From Melioribacteraceae bacterium (GTDB lineage: Bacteria; Bacteroidota; Ignavibacteria; Ignavibacteriales; Melioribacteraceae), in NCBI GenBank assembly GCA_016342755.1, contig JAEINS010000010.1, positions 1 through 64,000 on the forward strand: a stretch of DNA of 64,000 nt, read 5' to 3'. The notes under the pieces were generated by a model. The model was not told where the DNA came from and searched no databases. It saw only the letters and a list, made by a program, of their open reading frames with translations. Each line of letters begins with the position of its first letter. The first letter of the stretch is position 1. Positions 32,693-41,978 of the stretch are shown here, one piece after another. The translations under genes and the position numbers were made by a program.

Positions 32693-33065
32693 ATTTCTCA
32701 GTATTTAGAACTTTGCTAATTGTAATAATCAACTCATCAAGATCATAAGGTTTACTTATGAAATCTGTTGCGCCTAAACGAGCCGAATCAATAGCGCTTT
32801 TTACATCTGCGTAAGCAGTAAGAACAATAACTTTAATTTCAATATTTTTTTCTTTCATGGTACGCAAAACATAAAACCCATCTTTTTCGGGCATCTTTAA
32901 GTCAAGCAAAATTAGATCAACTTTTTTTCCACCCTCTATGTACTCAATGGCTGCTTCGGCACCAGTAACAAAATTTGAGTTATAACCAACCTCATTCAAT
33001 TCTTCCGATAAAACTGTACATAGATTAATATCATCATCTACTATAAGAATTGATTCCATTTCCAT
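32682..33065 (-). CDS. Single-domain response regulator (CheY-like receiver)
   Basis: A 127-residue protein that is only a receiver: acidic pocket in LIVDDDINLC, phosphoacceptor Asp in LILLDLKMPEKDG, Thr/Ala switch in VLTAYADV and Lys in SKPYDL. Such proteins act by docking on a partner, as CheY does on the flagellar switch and PilG/PilH on twitching systems. It lies directly after the secretin gene (no gap beyond the stop) and overlaps the hybrid kinase by 11 bases. It may couple that kinase to the pilus ATPases, which is inference from position. Confidence 0.92.
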   Translation of the reverse strand: MEMESILIVDDDINLCTVLSEELNEVGYNSNFVTGAEAAIEYIEGGKKVDLILLDLKMPEKDGFYVLRTMKEKNIEIKVIVLTAYADVKSAIDSARLGATDFISKPYDLDELIITISKVLNTEKYED

Positions 33066-34325
33066 TTAATCCTCATTATCCTGGTTTTTTATACTATACT
33101 TCTTAATATTTTCTTCATTAAATTCATGCTGCTTCTGGATTAATAATTCTTCTTTTTTATTAGCAATTCTTTCCTTTATCGAAGGAATAATTTCTGCTTT
33201 TATTAATATAACAACTTCTCTCTTAAGAATGTTAACAGATTCATATCCAAATAAATATTTTAATCCGAATACCCACCAGGGTAAATCTTTTAATAGTGGA
33301 ACTCCGCGTGTTTCGCTTGATTCTTCAGTTAAGTATAATCCGCCAATAACAGTTTCTTCACCATTAAGCATTAATACTTCACTCTGTGCTTTTGTTTTAT
33401 TAATCTGTGTACTAATGGCGCCGGGTTGTCCTGAACTTCTTTCAACATCCAGATTTAAGAATACATAATCAATTTCATCTTCATTAAAAACCCGTGGTGT
33501 AACTTTAACAATTGTACCAGTTGAAATAAATTTATCGGTAATATTGCCCGAAAAATCCTGTTGTTTTATTGATATATCTGTACCAATCTGAATAAATCCC
33601 TCTGATCCGTCTTTAACTGTAATAGACGGGTGAGCAATTATTTCACCAAAGTTATTATCTTCAAAAAACTTAATTGTAGCATTAGCTTCACCAGAAAATT
33701 CTCCCATTGTAAACTCGGATTGTGTATTAAGTTTAAACTCTGGTGATCTTTCCATCTGTTGGCTACCCGAAGCGGAAGATGATTGTTGCTCTTCGCTTAA
33801 CTCCCCAAATGATAATAACTCACTTCCTATTTTTATTCCGTCGGTTGATAAAGACCAGTCCCAGTTAAATCCTCTTTCCCTAAGTTCCGAAACATTTAAT
33901 TCAAAAAACACGGTTGAAATTCTCACTTCTCTTTCATTTATAGAAGCATATTCACCAGGTTTAAGATCTTTTCCGCCACCTGGCTCCAATTCCTTTTTAT
34001 TCTGGACTATAATAGAAGTAGGTGAATGTGAATATTCTAAATTATTGTATTTCACAATTGTAGTAAGTGCTCTCATATAAGGCATTTTATCAATTGCAAT
34101 TCCAATAGGATCAGTAAAATTAGCCGTTGAAAGAATTTTCTTGCCAGTAAGGTTTTCACTAACCTGACTTAATATCATTACCGCTTTATCGAAAGCAATT
34201 GTTTCTGAGAGGGTTACTAATTCTTCAGGATTTGAATAGCCCTTCAGCTGTTTCTCAATATGCTTCTGTCCATATACTGGCAGTGCAGTAAGAGCCATTA
34301 ATAGTATTAAAACATATTTTTTCAT
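33066..34325 (-). CDS. Type IV pilus/type II secretion-type secretin (PilQ-like)
   Basis: About 419 residues, short against the usual 600-750 of PilQ. ATG at 34323-34325 starts a signal peptide (MKKYVLILLMALTALPVYG, then Gln). A single N-domain-like part covers about 35-125. The secretin barrel has VRISTVFFELN near its start and the hallmark EVLMLNGEETVIGGLYL...RGVPLLKDLPW stretch. About 60 charged residues follow the barrel and may bind a partner. AMIN domains and most N-domains are missing, so this secretin is minimal. It forms the outer-membrane gate for the pilus. The upstream gene ends 22 bases before. Confidence 0.88.
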   Translation of the reverse strand: MKKYVLILLMALTALPVYGQKHIEKQLKGYSNPEELVTLSETIAFDKAVMILSQVSENLTGKKILSTANFTDPIGIAIDKMPYMRALTTIVKYNNLEYSHSPTSIIVQNKKELEPGGGKDLKPGEYASINEREVRISTVFFELNVSELRERGFNWDWSLSTDGIKIGSELLSFGELSEEQQSSSASGSQQMERSPEFKLNTQSEFTMGEFSGEANATIKFFEDNNFGEIIAHPSITVKDGSEGFIQIGTDISIKQQDFSGNITDKFISTGTIVKVTPRVFNEDEIDYVFLNLDVERSSGQPGAISTQINKTKAQSEVLMLNGEETVIGGLYLTEESSETRGVPLLKDLPWWVFGLKYLFGYESVNILKREVVILIKAEIIPSIKERIANKKEELLIQKQHEFNEENIKKYSIKNQDNED

Positions 34326-34347
34326 TTTATTTTCTCTCTCAGTTTTT

Positions 34348-35241
34348 TTAATTCTGTTTTTTCTCTTCTTGCTGCTTGTCCAATAACAAAGCTGTTTTTT
34401 CAATTATACCGCCTTTATTAAGGATAAAATGCACTTCACTTTTTGTGAAATCAATTTGTGTAAGATAACCTAAATAAACTTCATCACCTTCCCACAATAA
34501 AAAAGTATTTCCGCTAGCATCCGAAATAAAGGCTCCGTCAGGCACAATTGCTAATAACTGCGCAGTTTGTACATCTAATAAATTATCCGTATTAGGAGGA
34601 ATTTCATTTCTGATAAGCGGATAAAAGATATCATATAATCTGTTTGGAATTAATTTATTCTCTACAAATTCACTCGATGCAAAACTGTCGTTATCCGCTG
34701 AATATACAGTTGCTACCAAATCGAACTGAACTAAATAATGCGGTACTTTATCATTATCTACAGTAATAAAATTCTGCATACTTACTGATTCTATTTTCTT
34801 TAGTTCTTTACTCTGTTCAACAGCGTAAATAAGTTCATAAATATCATTAAAAGTTGCTGTCCCGCTTAATCTGTATCTGTAATATTCAAAATGTTCTGTA
34901 ACCTGCTCATCCAGATATTCTATATTAACATACGAAATTTCATCAAACCTTCTGCTGACTTTATTAACAAAATTATAAAAATCAGATTGTTTAAGATTCA
35001 TTGGAATATTAAATTTTCTAAGAGCCAGAACTGAATCTAATATAGTTGCTCTCTTTTTTAAGGAATCCAATTGACTCTGTAACGCAACAGGATCATATTC
35101 ATTTTGCTTTAAAACCTTTAATTGTTCTTCCCTGTCAGCTATATCGCCACTCTGAAAAGCAAAAATATAAACCGTTCCTACTGTAACTATAATAATTAAT
35201 ATAATTACAAGAAATAATGTACTTCGTAATTTAAGGTCCAT
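34348..35241 (-). CDS. PilO-like protein with PilP-like C-terminal domain
   Basis: A 297-residue inner-membrane protein. One helix (about 9-28) is followed by a short coiled coil (REEQLKVLKQ to LKKRATILDSVL) and a ferredoxin-like periplasmic domain (about 85-185) as in PilO/GspM. The last 85 residues (QLLAIVPDGAFISDASGNTFLLWEGDEVYLG, split across two strands) look like the small beta-domain of PilP/GspC, which docks on the secretin. No separate pilP gene is present. It overlaps the PilM-PilN-like gene by 11 bases. The PilO part is well supported, the PilP part by layout and fold-like pattern only. Confidence 0.75.
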   Translation of the reverse strand: MDLKLRSTLFLVIILIIIVTVGTVYIFAFQSGDIADREEQLKVLKQNEYDPVALQSQLDSLKKRATILDSVLALRKFNIPMNLKQSDFYNFVNKVSRRFDEISYVNIEYLDEQVTEHFEYYRYRLSGTATFNDIYELIYAVEQSKELKKIESVSMQNFITVDNDKVPHYLVQFDLVATVYSADNDSFASSEFVENKLIPNRLYDIFYPLIRNEIPPNTDNLLDVQTAQLLAIVPDGAFISDASGNTFLLWEGDEVYLGYLTQIDFTKSEVHFILNKGGIIEKTALLLDKQQEEKKQN

Positions 35242-36790
35242 CTACCATCTCCGCTTTGTTGGCTAATGGAAATCTAAGAGAATAAGCAAATGTATTTTCT
35301 TCTCTCAAAGGCTCATACAAAATGTTTTTTAATAAAGATGAATTATTATAATCCGCAAATTGTGTTAATACCGGTCTCGACATTGAGTAACCTTCAATTT
35401 CAATCATCTCATCAGTTAATGCTAAAGATTTTATCCAGAAGTTTCTTCTTCTTTCAATAAAATTGGATGTTTTATAAACTAAATCTGTCCAAATCTCAGC
35501 TCCTTGTGAAACAGAATCAAGTATTGTCTGGGTTTTATCGAAGCCTGAAATTTTGCTGTCGTAATGAGAAATCTGATCAAGTTTAGCCTGATTTTCAACT
35601 TGAAGTCTTTCGAGTCTGTTTACTTCATTATTAAGATTTCTAAGTTCAAACGAGTTAGATTGTATTATATAAGTGAAAAAGAATGTAGCCAAAAATAATA
35701 ATGGAAGCATCGCAATTGTATGCCAGCCAAATTGAAAGAATTTTTGATTTTCTTTTATATGGCGGGGAAGAATATTAACACCCTTGTACTCATCGTCCTG
35801 TTCGGCAAAATATTCTGTAGCAACTGAAATTGGAATAGAATAGGAAGATAAATTTCGGGTTATTTCATCTTGCAGGCCGGATGTTTCAATATTATCAAAT
35901 TTTAATTCTGTAACATTGGCTTCCGGGAATGTTCCGTAAAAAGATAGTATTAGATTTTCTGAAGTATCTTCACCGCAAAGTATAACATTATCCAGTCTTG
36001 GAATTCCGCCATTCTCCATTTCTAAAAGAATCTTAGAAAAATATACATCATATGTATGAAGATTTTCAGTTCCAATGTCAAGAGAGGTACCAATGTGTTT
36101 AAAGTTTTGTCCTTCTAAGAAAATCAGCTTGCTATATTCACGTCCGGTATAGATTACAAGTGAATAATCTTCGGGAAAAAATTTGTTCGTTTTTGAGACA
36201 TAATATCCAAGTGAGAGCTCTGCGCTTTTAATTGTGGATATTTTATAGAAGCGTTCATTCTGAACAGCGGCTAAAGCATTAACTGTGTTAACAGAGCTAT
36301 TTTCACCTTCTAAAAATACTCCCAAAGTGCTATCATCAGTAAAATCGATGCAATCAATTGAATCAGGCGCAACAAGAATACCTTTGTGTTCTTTAATATC
36401 TGATATAATTGCAGAAATAAGTTTCTTTTTATCCTTTAATTTCTCACCGTTATAAATGTGATAATTAACAGCCGGTTCTGAAACAATTGGAATAAAAGAG
36501 GCTTTTTTAGGACTAAAAATAGAAATATGTGAGGCAACTTCATTAATATGAGCAGCACTTAAGCCAGCTTCGCCAGATTGACTTTCAACATTCTCGTCAA
36601 AAGAAAACTCATCGGAAACATCATCAAAAGCCAGGTCATCCAAAGTATCGAGGGAAGAATCCATTCCCTGAGCCTCATCACCATTAGATACTGATCCTGC
36701 AGAAAGTAGTTTTATTCCTTCCTTATCTTTGGTAAAGACTGCAACCTTAGTATCACTACCTTCAGTATAAAGACAAATTATTGGTTTCAT
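35231..36790 (-). CDS. PilM-PilN-type fusion (GspL-like)
   Basis: A 519-residue protein. Residues 1-345 are a divergent actin-like ATPase domain as in PilM or cytoplasmic GspL (LVIYTGREYSKLIFL, NVILCGEDTSENLIL), with an acidic insertion near residue 40-75. A membrane helix at about 357-378 is followed by a coiled coil (LRNLNNEVNRLERLQVEN) and a small periplasmic domain as in PilN. In most type IV pilus systems these are two proteins; a single chain is the arrangement of GspL. It joins the cytoplasmic ATPases to the periplasmic alignment complex. Three bases separate it from the PilT-like gene upstream. Confidence 0.8.
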   Translation of the reverse strand: MKPIICLYTEGSDTKVAVFTKDKEGIKLLSAGSVSNGDEAQGMDSSLDTLDDLAFDDVSDEFSFDENVESQSGEAGLSAAHINEVASHISIFSPKKASFIPIVSEPAVNYHIYNGEKLKDKKKLISAIISDIKEHKGILVAPDSIDCIDFTDDSTLGVFLEGENSSVNTVNALAAVQNERFYKISTIKSAELSLGYYVSKTNKFFPEDYSLVIYTGREYSKLIFLEGQNFKHIGTSLDIGTENLHTYDVYFSKILLEMENGGIPRLDNVILCGEDTSENLILSFYGTFPEANVTELKFDNIETSGLQDEITRNLSSYSIPISVATEYFAEQDDEYKGVNILPRHIKENQKFFQFGWHTIAMLPLLFLATFFFTYIIQSNSFELRNLNNEVNRLERLQVENQAKLDQISHYDSKISGFDKTQTILDSVSQGAEIWTDLVYKTSNFIERRRNFWIKSLALTDEMIEIEGYSMSRPVLTQFADYNNSSLLKNILYEPLREENTFAYSLRFPLANKAEMVDGP

Positions 36791-36793
36791 GTT

Positions 36794-38023
36794 CTATAAC
36801 GCTTTAAGTAGTTGTATCATCCTTGTTTTATTATTTGCATAGGCAACCGCATTATCCCGGTCAATTTTCCTTTGCTTGTATAACCTAAGCAAATCTTGTT
36901 CCATTGTATTCATGCCTTGTGGTGAACCCTGATTAATCATCATATAAATTTCACTTGTATTGTTGTTTTTGATAGCTGCCTTAACACTTGGTGTAGCTAT
37001 TAAAACCTCCTTAGCTAAAATACGTTTGCCATCAACAGTAGGTACAAGTTTCTGAGAAATCACGGTAACTAAAACATCCGCAAGCCTGTTTCTTACACGG
37101 TCTTGTTCAATCGGATTAACCTCAGCAATAATTCTATCAATAGATTCGACCGCCGAAGAGGTATGAAGTGTAGAAAATACCTTATGACCGGTATCTGTTA
37201 CCTCTAAAGCCGCCATAATTGTATCAGGATCTCTCATCTCACCAATCATTATTATATCGGGATCCTGTCTTAATGCCTGAGTTACACCATCTTTAAATGA
37301 AAGAACATCACGTCCAACTTCTCTATGTCTAATAATCGCGACATTAGATTTATGTACAAATTCAATTGGCGAAGCAATAATTACTATATGCGCCGGATCC
37401 ATTGTATTATGATAACCAATAATAGAATCGAGCGTTGTTGATTTACCCGAACCAGTAATACCTGTAATTAGAGATAAACCAAACTTTATATAATTATGAC
37501 TCATCATCCGTAATGCGTTAGGATGAAATTCCAAATTTTCTATTGGATAAATATTAGCTGCAATAGAACGCATATTAAGAGCCAGCGCATCTAAATCAAA
37601 ATAGGAATCGGCTCTAAACCTTACATTCTTCTCTTCTTTATCATAAAAGAATCCGTAACTAAAATCTAAATTTCTAGTTTTAAGAAGATGTTTACACTGA
37701 TATCTATTTAATAAACTAACAATTAAAACAGAAGCTTCGTCCAGAGTTAATTGAGGTAAATCTTCTACTTTTTCTTTTTTACCGAAGACTCTGAACCATA
37801 TATAGCCGCCCGTACCGTATCCGCCAACTTCAATATCAGAAGCCTGTCTTTCTAACATTAAGCTTAGGATATAATTAAACAACTTATGTATAAATAGTTT
37901 TTGTTCTACAGAAATACGTTCATCAAAATGTTCAATGATATAAGTAACTCTTTCTGGTCCAATTACTGTTTGCGGAATTGTCCGAACAAAGCTAGTTAAT
38001 ATATTTTTTGCTTCATTAAGCAT
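36794..38023 (-). CDS. PilT-type retraction ATPase
   Basis: A 409-residue PilT/PilU-family ATPase. Motifs in order: Walker A GITGSGKSTT, an Asp-box region with VIIASPIEFV, Walker B DPDIIMIGEMRD, and the His box GHKVFSTLHTSSAVESIDRI. The N-terminal PAS-like domain covers about 1-170. PilT hexamers depolymerise pili during twitching and DNA uptake. Its presence argues for a retractile type IV pilus rather than a type II secretion system. It starts 66 bases after pilB. ATG is at 38021-38023. Confidence 0.9.
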   Translation of the reverse strand: MLNEAKNILTSFVRTIPQTVIGPERVTYIIEHFDERISVEQKLFIHKLFNYILSLMLERQASDIEVGGYGTGGYIWFRVFGKKEKVEDLPQLTLDEASVLIVSLLNRYQCKHLLKTRNLDFSYGFFYDKEEKNVRFRADSYFDLDALALNMRSIAANIYPIENLEFHPNALRMMSHNYIKFGLSLITGITGSGKSTTLDSIIGYHNTMDPAHIVIIASPIEFVHKSNVAIIRHREVGRDVLSFKDGVTQALRQDPDIIMIGEMRDPDTIMAALEVTDTGHKVFSTLHTSSAVESIDRIIAEVNPIEQDRVRNRLADVLVTVISQKLVPTVDGKRILAKEVLIATPSVKAAIKNNNTSEIYMMINQGSPQGMNTMEQDLLRLYKQRKIDRDNAVAYANNKTRMIQLLKAL

Positions 38024-38089
38024 TCTTTGTCCAATTAGATATTAAATTTAATTTATTATCGGTTTAAATTCAAATATTTTTAGCTCAAA

Positions 38090-39883
38090 CTACTCATCCA
38101 TTGTACCGGATATTACTTCCTGAATCGATGTCAAACCAAGCTTTACCTTTTCAAGTCCCGATTCTCTAAGGTTATGTGAACCATCCGCCCTTGCCTGAGC
38201 CCTGATTTTCTCTTCATCAACTTCTATACCCGACCGGACAATTATCTCTCTAAGCTCTTTTGTAAAATATAAAGCTTCATGTATTGCCAAACGTCCTTTA
38301 TATCCCGTATCGTTGCATTCTCTACAGCCAACTGCTTCGTATATTTCTTGTTTTTTCCATTCATCAACATCAAGACCTAAACTTTTCATATATACCGGGT
38401 CATGCTCAACAACCCGTTTTTTACAGGAAGGACATAGTCTTCTAATAAGTCTCTGTGCAACTATTATATTAATAGCATATGCAATTAAGAAAGGTTCAAT
38501 ACCCATTTTATATAAACGCGCAACCGCACTGGGAGCATCGTTAGTATGCAATGTAGAAAATGTTAAGTGACCTGTATTAGCCAGCTTAATAGCGGTTTCG
38601 GCAGTTTCCTTATCACGCATCTCACCTACAAGTACAATGTCAGGATCGTGTCTTAATATTGCGCGGATTGCCTGTTCAAAATTCATTTTGTGACCAATCT
38701 TTAACTGTCTAGCACCTTCAATAACATATTCAACAGGATCTTCCACTGTTAACACATTTACTTTTGGAGTAATTACCTGATATAACGCGGCAACAAGTGT
38801 TGTACTTTTACCGCTACCGGTTGGACCTGTTAAAATAACCATACCCTGCGGCTGATTTATTGATTTTTGAAATGCCTGATTTGCATAACCAACCAGCCCA
38901 AGTTTACTTAAATCTTTTATTACCTTTCTATCATCAAGAATACGAATAACAATACTTTCAAATTTATTTTTTAATTCGGTTCCAACCATTGGAAGTACAG
39001 AAACCCTGAATCTGATTATATGTTTATCAATTTCTCTCTGAATAAAACCATCCTGGGCGCGCTCTCTTTCAAATCTATCGAGACCTTTTGCACGGTCTTT
39101 TACAACCGCCATCATAGCTTCTGGCAATACATTATCCTGCGCGTGCCACAAAACCAATTTACCATCCTGCCTAAAATGAATTTCTGTAATATTTCCACTC
39201 TTTGGAATTACATGAATATCACTGACTCCTCTTCGGGTTCCTTCAACAAGAGCGGCTTCTACTAAATTTATTAATGCGCTTTTGTTAATTTCGGCATCAA
39301 GATCCTCTTCGCTAATACCGCCTTCATCGGCAACTTCCATATTAAATTCTTCAACTGAATCTTCCATCATTTGAAGAAATTCATTTTTCTGAGGATTTAT
39401 CTTATCTATAAGCTTATCGAAATCCGCATGCTTTAAAAAGTTAATTTCAAATTTTTTTGCGTTTAGTGAGTAAGCTATTTTTGTTAGTTCTCTATCGGTA
39501 GGATCAACAGCCGCTAAAATCAATTTGTCTTTTATTCTTTCGTCATACTTAAAAGGTATAACTTTTCTTTCTATAAGATGTTTTTTTACCTGCTCTCCCT
39601 GACTTTCCATTAAATTTAAAATTTCAACAGTTCTTTGGTCTGTCAGTTCATCTATATTAATTACCAATTCCTTAAACGCGTATAATAACGCGACTTCCCT
39701 AAAAATAGTATCATGATCGAACTTAAATTCCTGGACAAGTATCTGCGCAAGATTTCTCTTAAGTTTAAACTGATCATTTTTCTTTTTTTCTAAGGCTTCT
39801 TGTAATATCTTTATATCGATTATGCCTTTTTTTAAAAGCAGGTAACCGATTTTATCCATCATTTCCAGCTGGCTTTCTAACAT
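38090..39883 (-). CDS. pilB: PilB-type pilus assembly ATPase
   Basis: A 597-residue GspE/PilB ATPase. An N-terminal MshEN/GspE-N domain (about 10-160) precedes the motor domain, which shows Walker A GPTGSGKSTT, VEDPVEYVI, Walker B DPDIVLVGEMRD, the His box GHLTFSTLHTNDAPSA and a four-Cys zinc site (CPSC and CREC). It powers pilin insertion at the inner membrane. It lies between pilC and pilT on the same strand, with 11 bases to pilC. Length and motif order are normal. Confidence 0.94.
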   Translation of the reverse strand: MLESQLEMMDKIGYLLLKKGIIDIKILQEALEKKKNDQFKLKRNLAQILVQEFKFDHDTIFREVALLYAFKELVINIDELTDQRTVEILNLMESQGEQVKKHLIERKVIPFKYDERIKDKLILAAVDPTDRELTKIAYSLNAKKFEINFLKHADFDKLIDKINPQKNEFLQMMEDSVEEFNMEVADEGGISEEDLDAEINKSALINLVEAALVEGTRRGVSDIHVIPKSGNITEIHFRQDGKLVLWHAQDNVLPEAMMAVVKDRAKGLDRFERERAQDGFIQREIDKHIIRFRVSVLPMVGTELKNKFESIVIRILDDRKVIKDLSKLGLVGYANQAFQKSINQPQGMVILTGPTGSGKSTTLVAALYQVITPKVNVLTVEDPVEYVIEGARQLKIGHKMNFEQAIRAILRHDPDIVLVGEMRDKETAETAIKLANTGHLTFSTLHTNDAPSAVARLYKMGIEPFLIAYAINIIVAQRLIRRLCPSCKKRVVEHDPVYMKSLGLDVDEWKKQEIYEAVGCRECNDTGYKGRLAIHEALYFTKELREIIVRSGIEVDEEKIRAQARADGSHNLRESGLEKVKLGLTSIQEVISGTMDE

Positions 39884-39894
39884 TTTTTTACCCT

Positions 39895-41235
39895 CTACAT
39901 TCCTGGTTTAGGAGGACTTATTGTTGCTGTTTCTGCCGAAACAATTGTTAAGGCCGTCATAACAACCATAATAACCATAGCAATTACAACCTGAACCATT
40001 TCAATTATATTTTTCATTCTATACACAGTTTCACTTTCATAATAATTTGCTAATTGAAGAGCTGTGTTTTTAATTGTACCTGTCTCTTCTCCGGAGTGGA
40101 ATCTTGAAATTGCCGTCTCTGTAAAAACTCCTGCTGCTTCAAAAGAATCTGTCAGACCTACACCTTTTTTTATCATTAAAGGAATAGCTACATCTTTAAT
40201 CTGTTTTTCAAAGTAAGAATTACCACAGGCTTCAGCCGCAATTCTGATCGGTTCTATACTTTCAGCAGAGCCGGTGTATAAGGTATAAAATACACGGCAA
40301 AATACTTCTATTGTTGTTTTATGAACAAGACTGCCGATAATAGGAACTTTCATTAAATATTTATCAAAAATTAATTTGCCCTTTTCTGTTCTGATCCATT
40401 GAAAAAATACAATAGGCGGTACAAATATAATTAACGCTATAATAATCGGGTTATTTAAAAGAAGATCACTAAATTCTAAAGTCGCGGCTGTCATTGGCGG
40501 TAATTCAATATCAAATTTCTCGAAAAGTTTTGCTGTTTCCGGGAAAATATAACCTACATAAAATAAAACCGCTAAAAATAAAACAAAGAGTGTAATAAAC
40601 GGAGTAATAAGAGCGCTTCTCATATCTTTACTAAACTGCATTTGTCTTTCCAGAAATTTAGCGGTTGCTTTATAAATTTCAGCCATATTACCGCTTTTTG
40701 CAGCAAGTCCTAACATATAAGCCGTAAATCTTCCAAAAACCGATTCGTATTTTAGAAATGTAACTTCACTATCCGCGCCTGATTTAAGATCGTTATTTAT
40801 TTGTTTTAAAGTTTCGCGGAGTGTTTTATTTTCTAAGTCTGCTGTAAGAAGAGTCATTATCTCAGAATAGGGCAGTTTTTGATCAAGTAGTTCGGCACTT
40901 ATTTTTACAAAAGAAACTATTTCCTGCTGCGGCGGTTTGGGGTTATATTCGAATAAAACTTTATTTACGGAAATTACTTCATAACCCATTTTTGTAAGTG
41001 CCCGTACAACTTCCTCTTTATTATATGCTTTCTGCTCACCTTTTGTGGGCTTTTCTGTACCTTTTCTTACTTTATATAAAAAAGTAGACTTACTCTCTAT
41101 CTTTTCAATAGTTAAACTATGATTAGCGGCTAAATCCTTAACCTTTTTTTTGCCCTCGCGTAATGTAGCCGAACTAAGGTTACCACTAATAACTTTACCG
41201 TTTGGTTTTTTTGCAAAAAATCTAATTTCGACCAT
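39895..41235 (-). CDS. pilC: PilC/GspF-type inner-membrane platform protein
   Basis: A 446-residue platform protein. The N-terminus (1-105) is a longer basic region than usual. Two GspF domains follow, with TM helices near 215-235 (FITLFVLFLAVLFYVGYIF), 270-285 and close to the C-terminus (VVIAMVIMVVMTALTIV). The family motif FHSGEETGTIKN is present. It binds PilB/PilT and guides pilins into the fibre. It is the first gene after the pilin pair, separated by a terminator and about 200 bases, so it may have its own promoter or receive read-through. Confidence 0.92.
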   Translation of the reverse strand: MVEIRFFAKKPNGKVISGNLSSATLREGKKKVKDLAANHSLTIEKIESKSTFLYKVRKGTEKPTKGEQKAYNKEEVVRALTKMGYEVISVNKVLFEYNPKPPQQEIVSFVKISAELLDQKLPYSEIMTLLTADLENKTLRETLKQINNDLKSGADSEVTFLKYESVFGRFTAYMLGLAAKSGNMAEIYKATAKFLERQMQFSKDMRSALITPFITLFVLFLAVLFYVGYIFPETAKLFEKFDIELPPMTAATLEFSDLLLNNPIIIALIIFVPPIVFFQWIRTEKGKLIFDKYLMKVPIIGSLVHKTTIEVFCRVFYTLYTGSAESIEPIRIAAEACGNSYFEKQIKDVAIPLMIKKGVGLTDSFEAAGVFTETAISRFHSGEETGTIKNTALQLANYYESETVYRMKNIIEMVQVVIAMVIMVVMTALTIVSAETATISPPKPGM

Positions 41236-41435
41236 AATTTTTATTTTTTTGTGAATAAATCCCTAAAGTGTCTACAACTTATATTCCAAACTAAATGTAA
41301 TGCTTATAATCGGAACAAACCATAATTAATTTAGTTTATTCAAATGATTTTTGTTAGCAATATACTTATTTAATTGGAAATGTGGAATTTTTTACTTGTT
41401 ACATTGGAAGGATTTACTTAATAGAGTGTTATTTA

Positions 41436-41472
41436 AAATTAAAAAAACCAACAACCATTTTAAGGTTGTCGG
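41436..41472 (-). terminator. Intrinsic terminator after the pilin pair
   Basis: On the minus strand CCGACAACC pairs with GGTTGTTGG around a 7-base loop, with seven T following. It lies about 27 bases after the stop of the second pilin gene and would make pilin expression much higher than that of the machinery genes behind it. Confidence 0.78.
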
Positions 41473-41498
41473 CTCTGTACTAAAACTTATGCTGTTTT

Positions 41499-41918
41499 TT
41501 AGTCATTTACAGTTGTGCTTGTTACTGTAATATTATCTGGAGTTACAGTAACAACTACGGCAATATTAACACCGGCAGTTGCGTTTTTAGATGTACCAGT
41601 TGCAGTTAATGTTAAAGTCTGTGGAGCAGCTACTGGCACAACAGCAGCAGACATATTTGCAGTTTGTAACAATGATGGAGGAATAGCAAATGCAGTACTA
41701 TTTGCAGCAGAACCATCAAATGTGTTTCCACCACCACCCATTGCAGCAGGTTTTCTATAATGTTGCTGTGCCATAGCACCAATTGTTTGTAAATCAGAAA
41801 TTAATGCGTCATTGTTGGCAGATAAACTACTTGCTGTAAATACATTCATACCTACAACTACCGCGATTCCTACTATGATTACACCAAGAACGATTAATAA
41901 TAATTGCTGTTGTCCCAT
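41499..41918 (-). CDS. Pilin-like protein with minimal leader (paralogue 2)
   Basis: A 139-residue protein starting MGQQQLLLIVLG, then a hydrophobic helix to about residue 23 and a small Ala/Thr/Val-rich globular part. It is clearly paralogous to the next gene: both share the first 12 residues, a long N-terminal helix, and an AMGGGGN motif near residue 60. It lacks the classic prepilin leader and Glu5; if prepilin peptidase cuts after Gly2, position 5 of the mature chain is Leu. Placement directly before pilC-pilB-pilT and the size argue for the major or minor pilin of this system. It is 60 bases from paralogue 1 and followed by a terminator. Start: ATG 41916-41918. Confidence 0.8.
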   Translation of the reverse strand: MGQQQLLLIVLGVIIVGIAVVVGMNVFTASSLSANNDALISDLQTIGAMAQQHYRKPAAMGGGGNTFDGSAANSTAFAIPPSLLQTANMSAAVVPVAAPQTLTLTATGTSKNATAGVNIAVVVTVTPDNITVTSTTVND

Positions 41919-41978
41919 TTTTTACTCCGTTATTTTTGTTATTAAAATGTTAAATATTGTTAAGTGTTTATTTTTATT

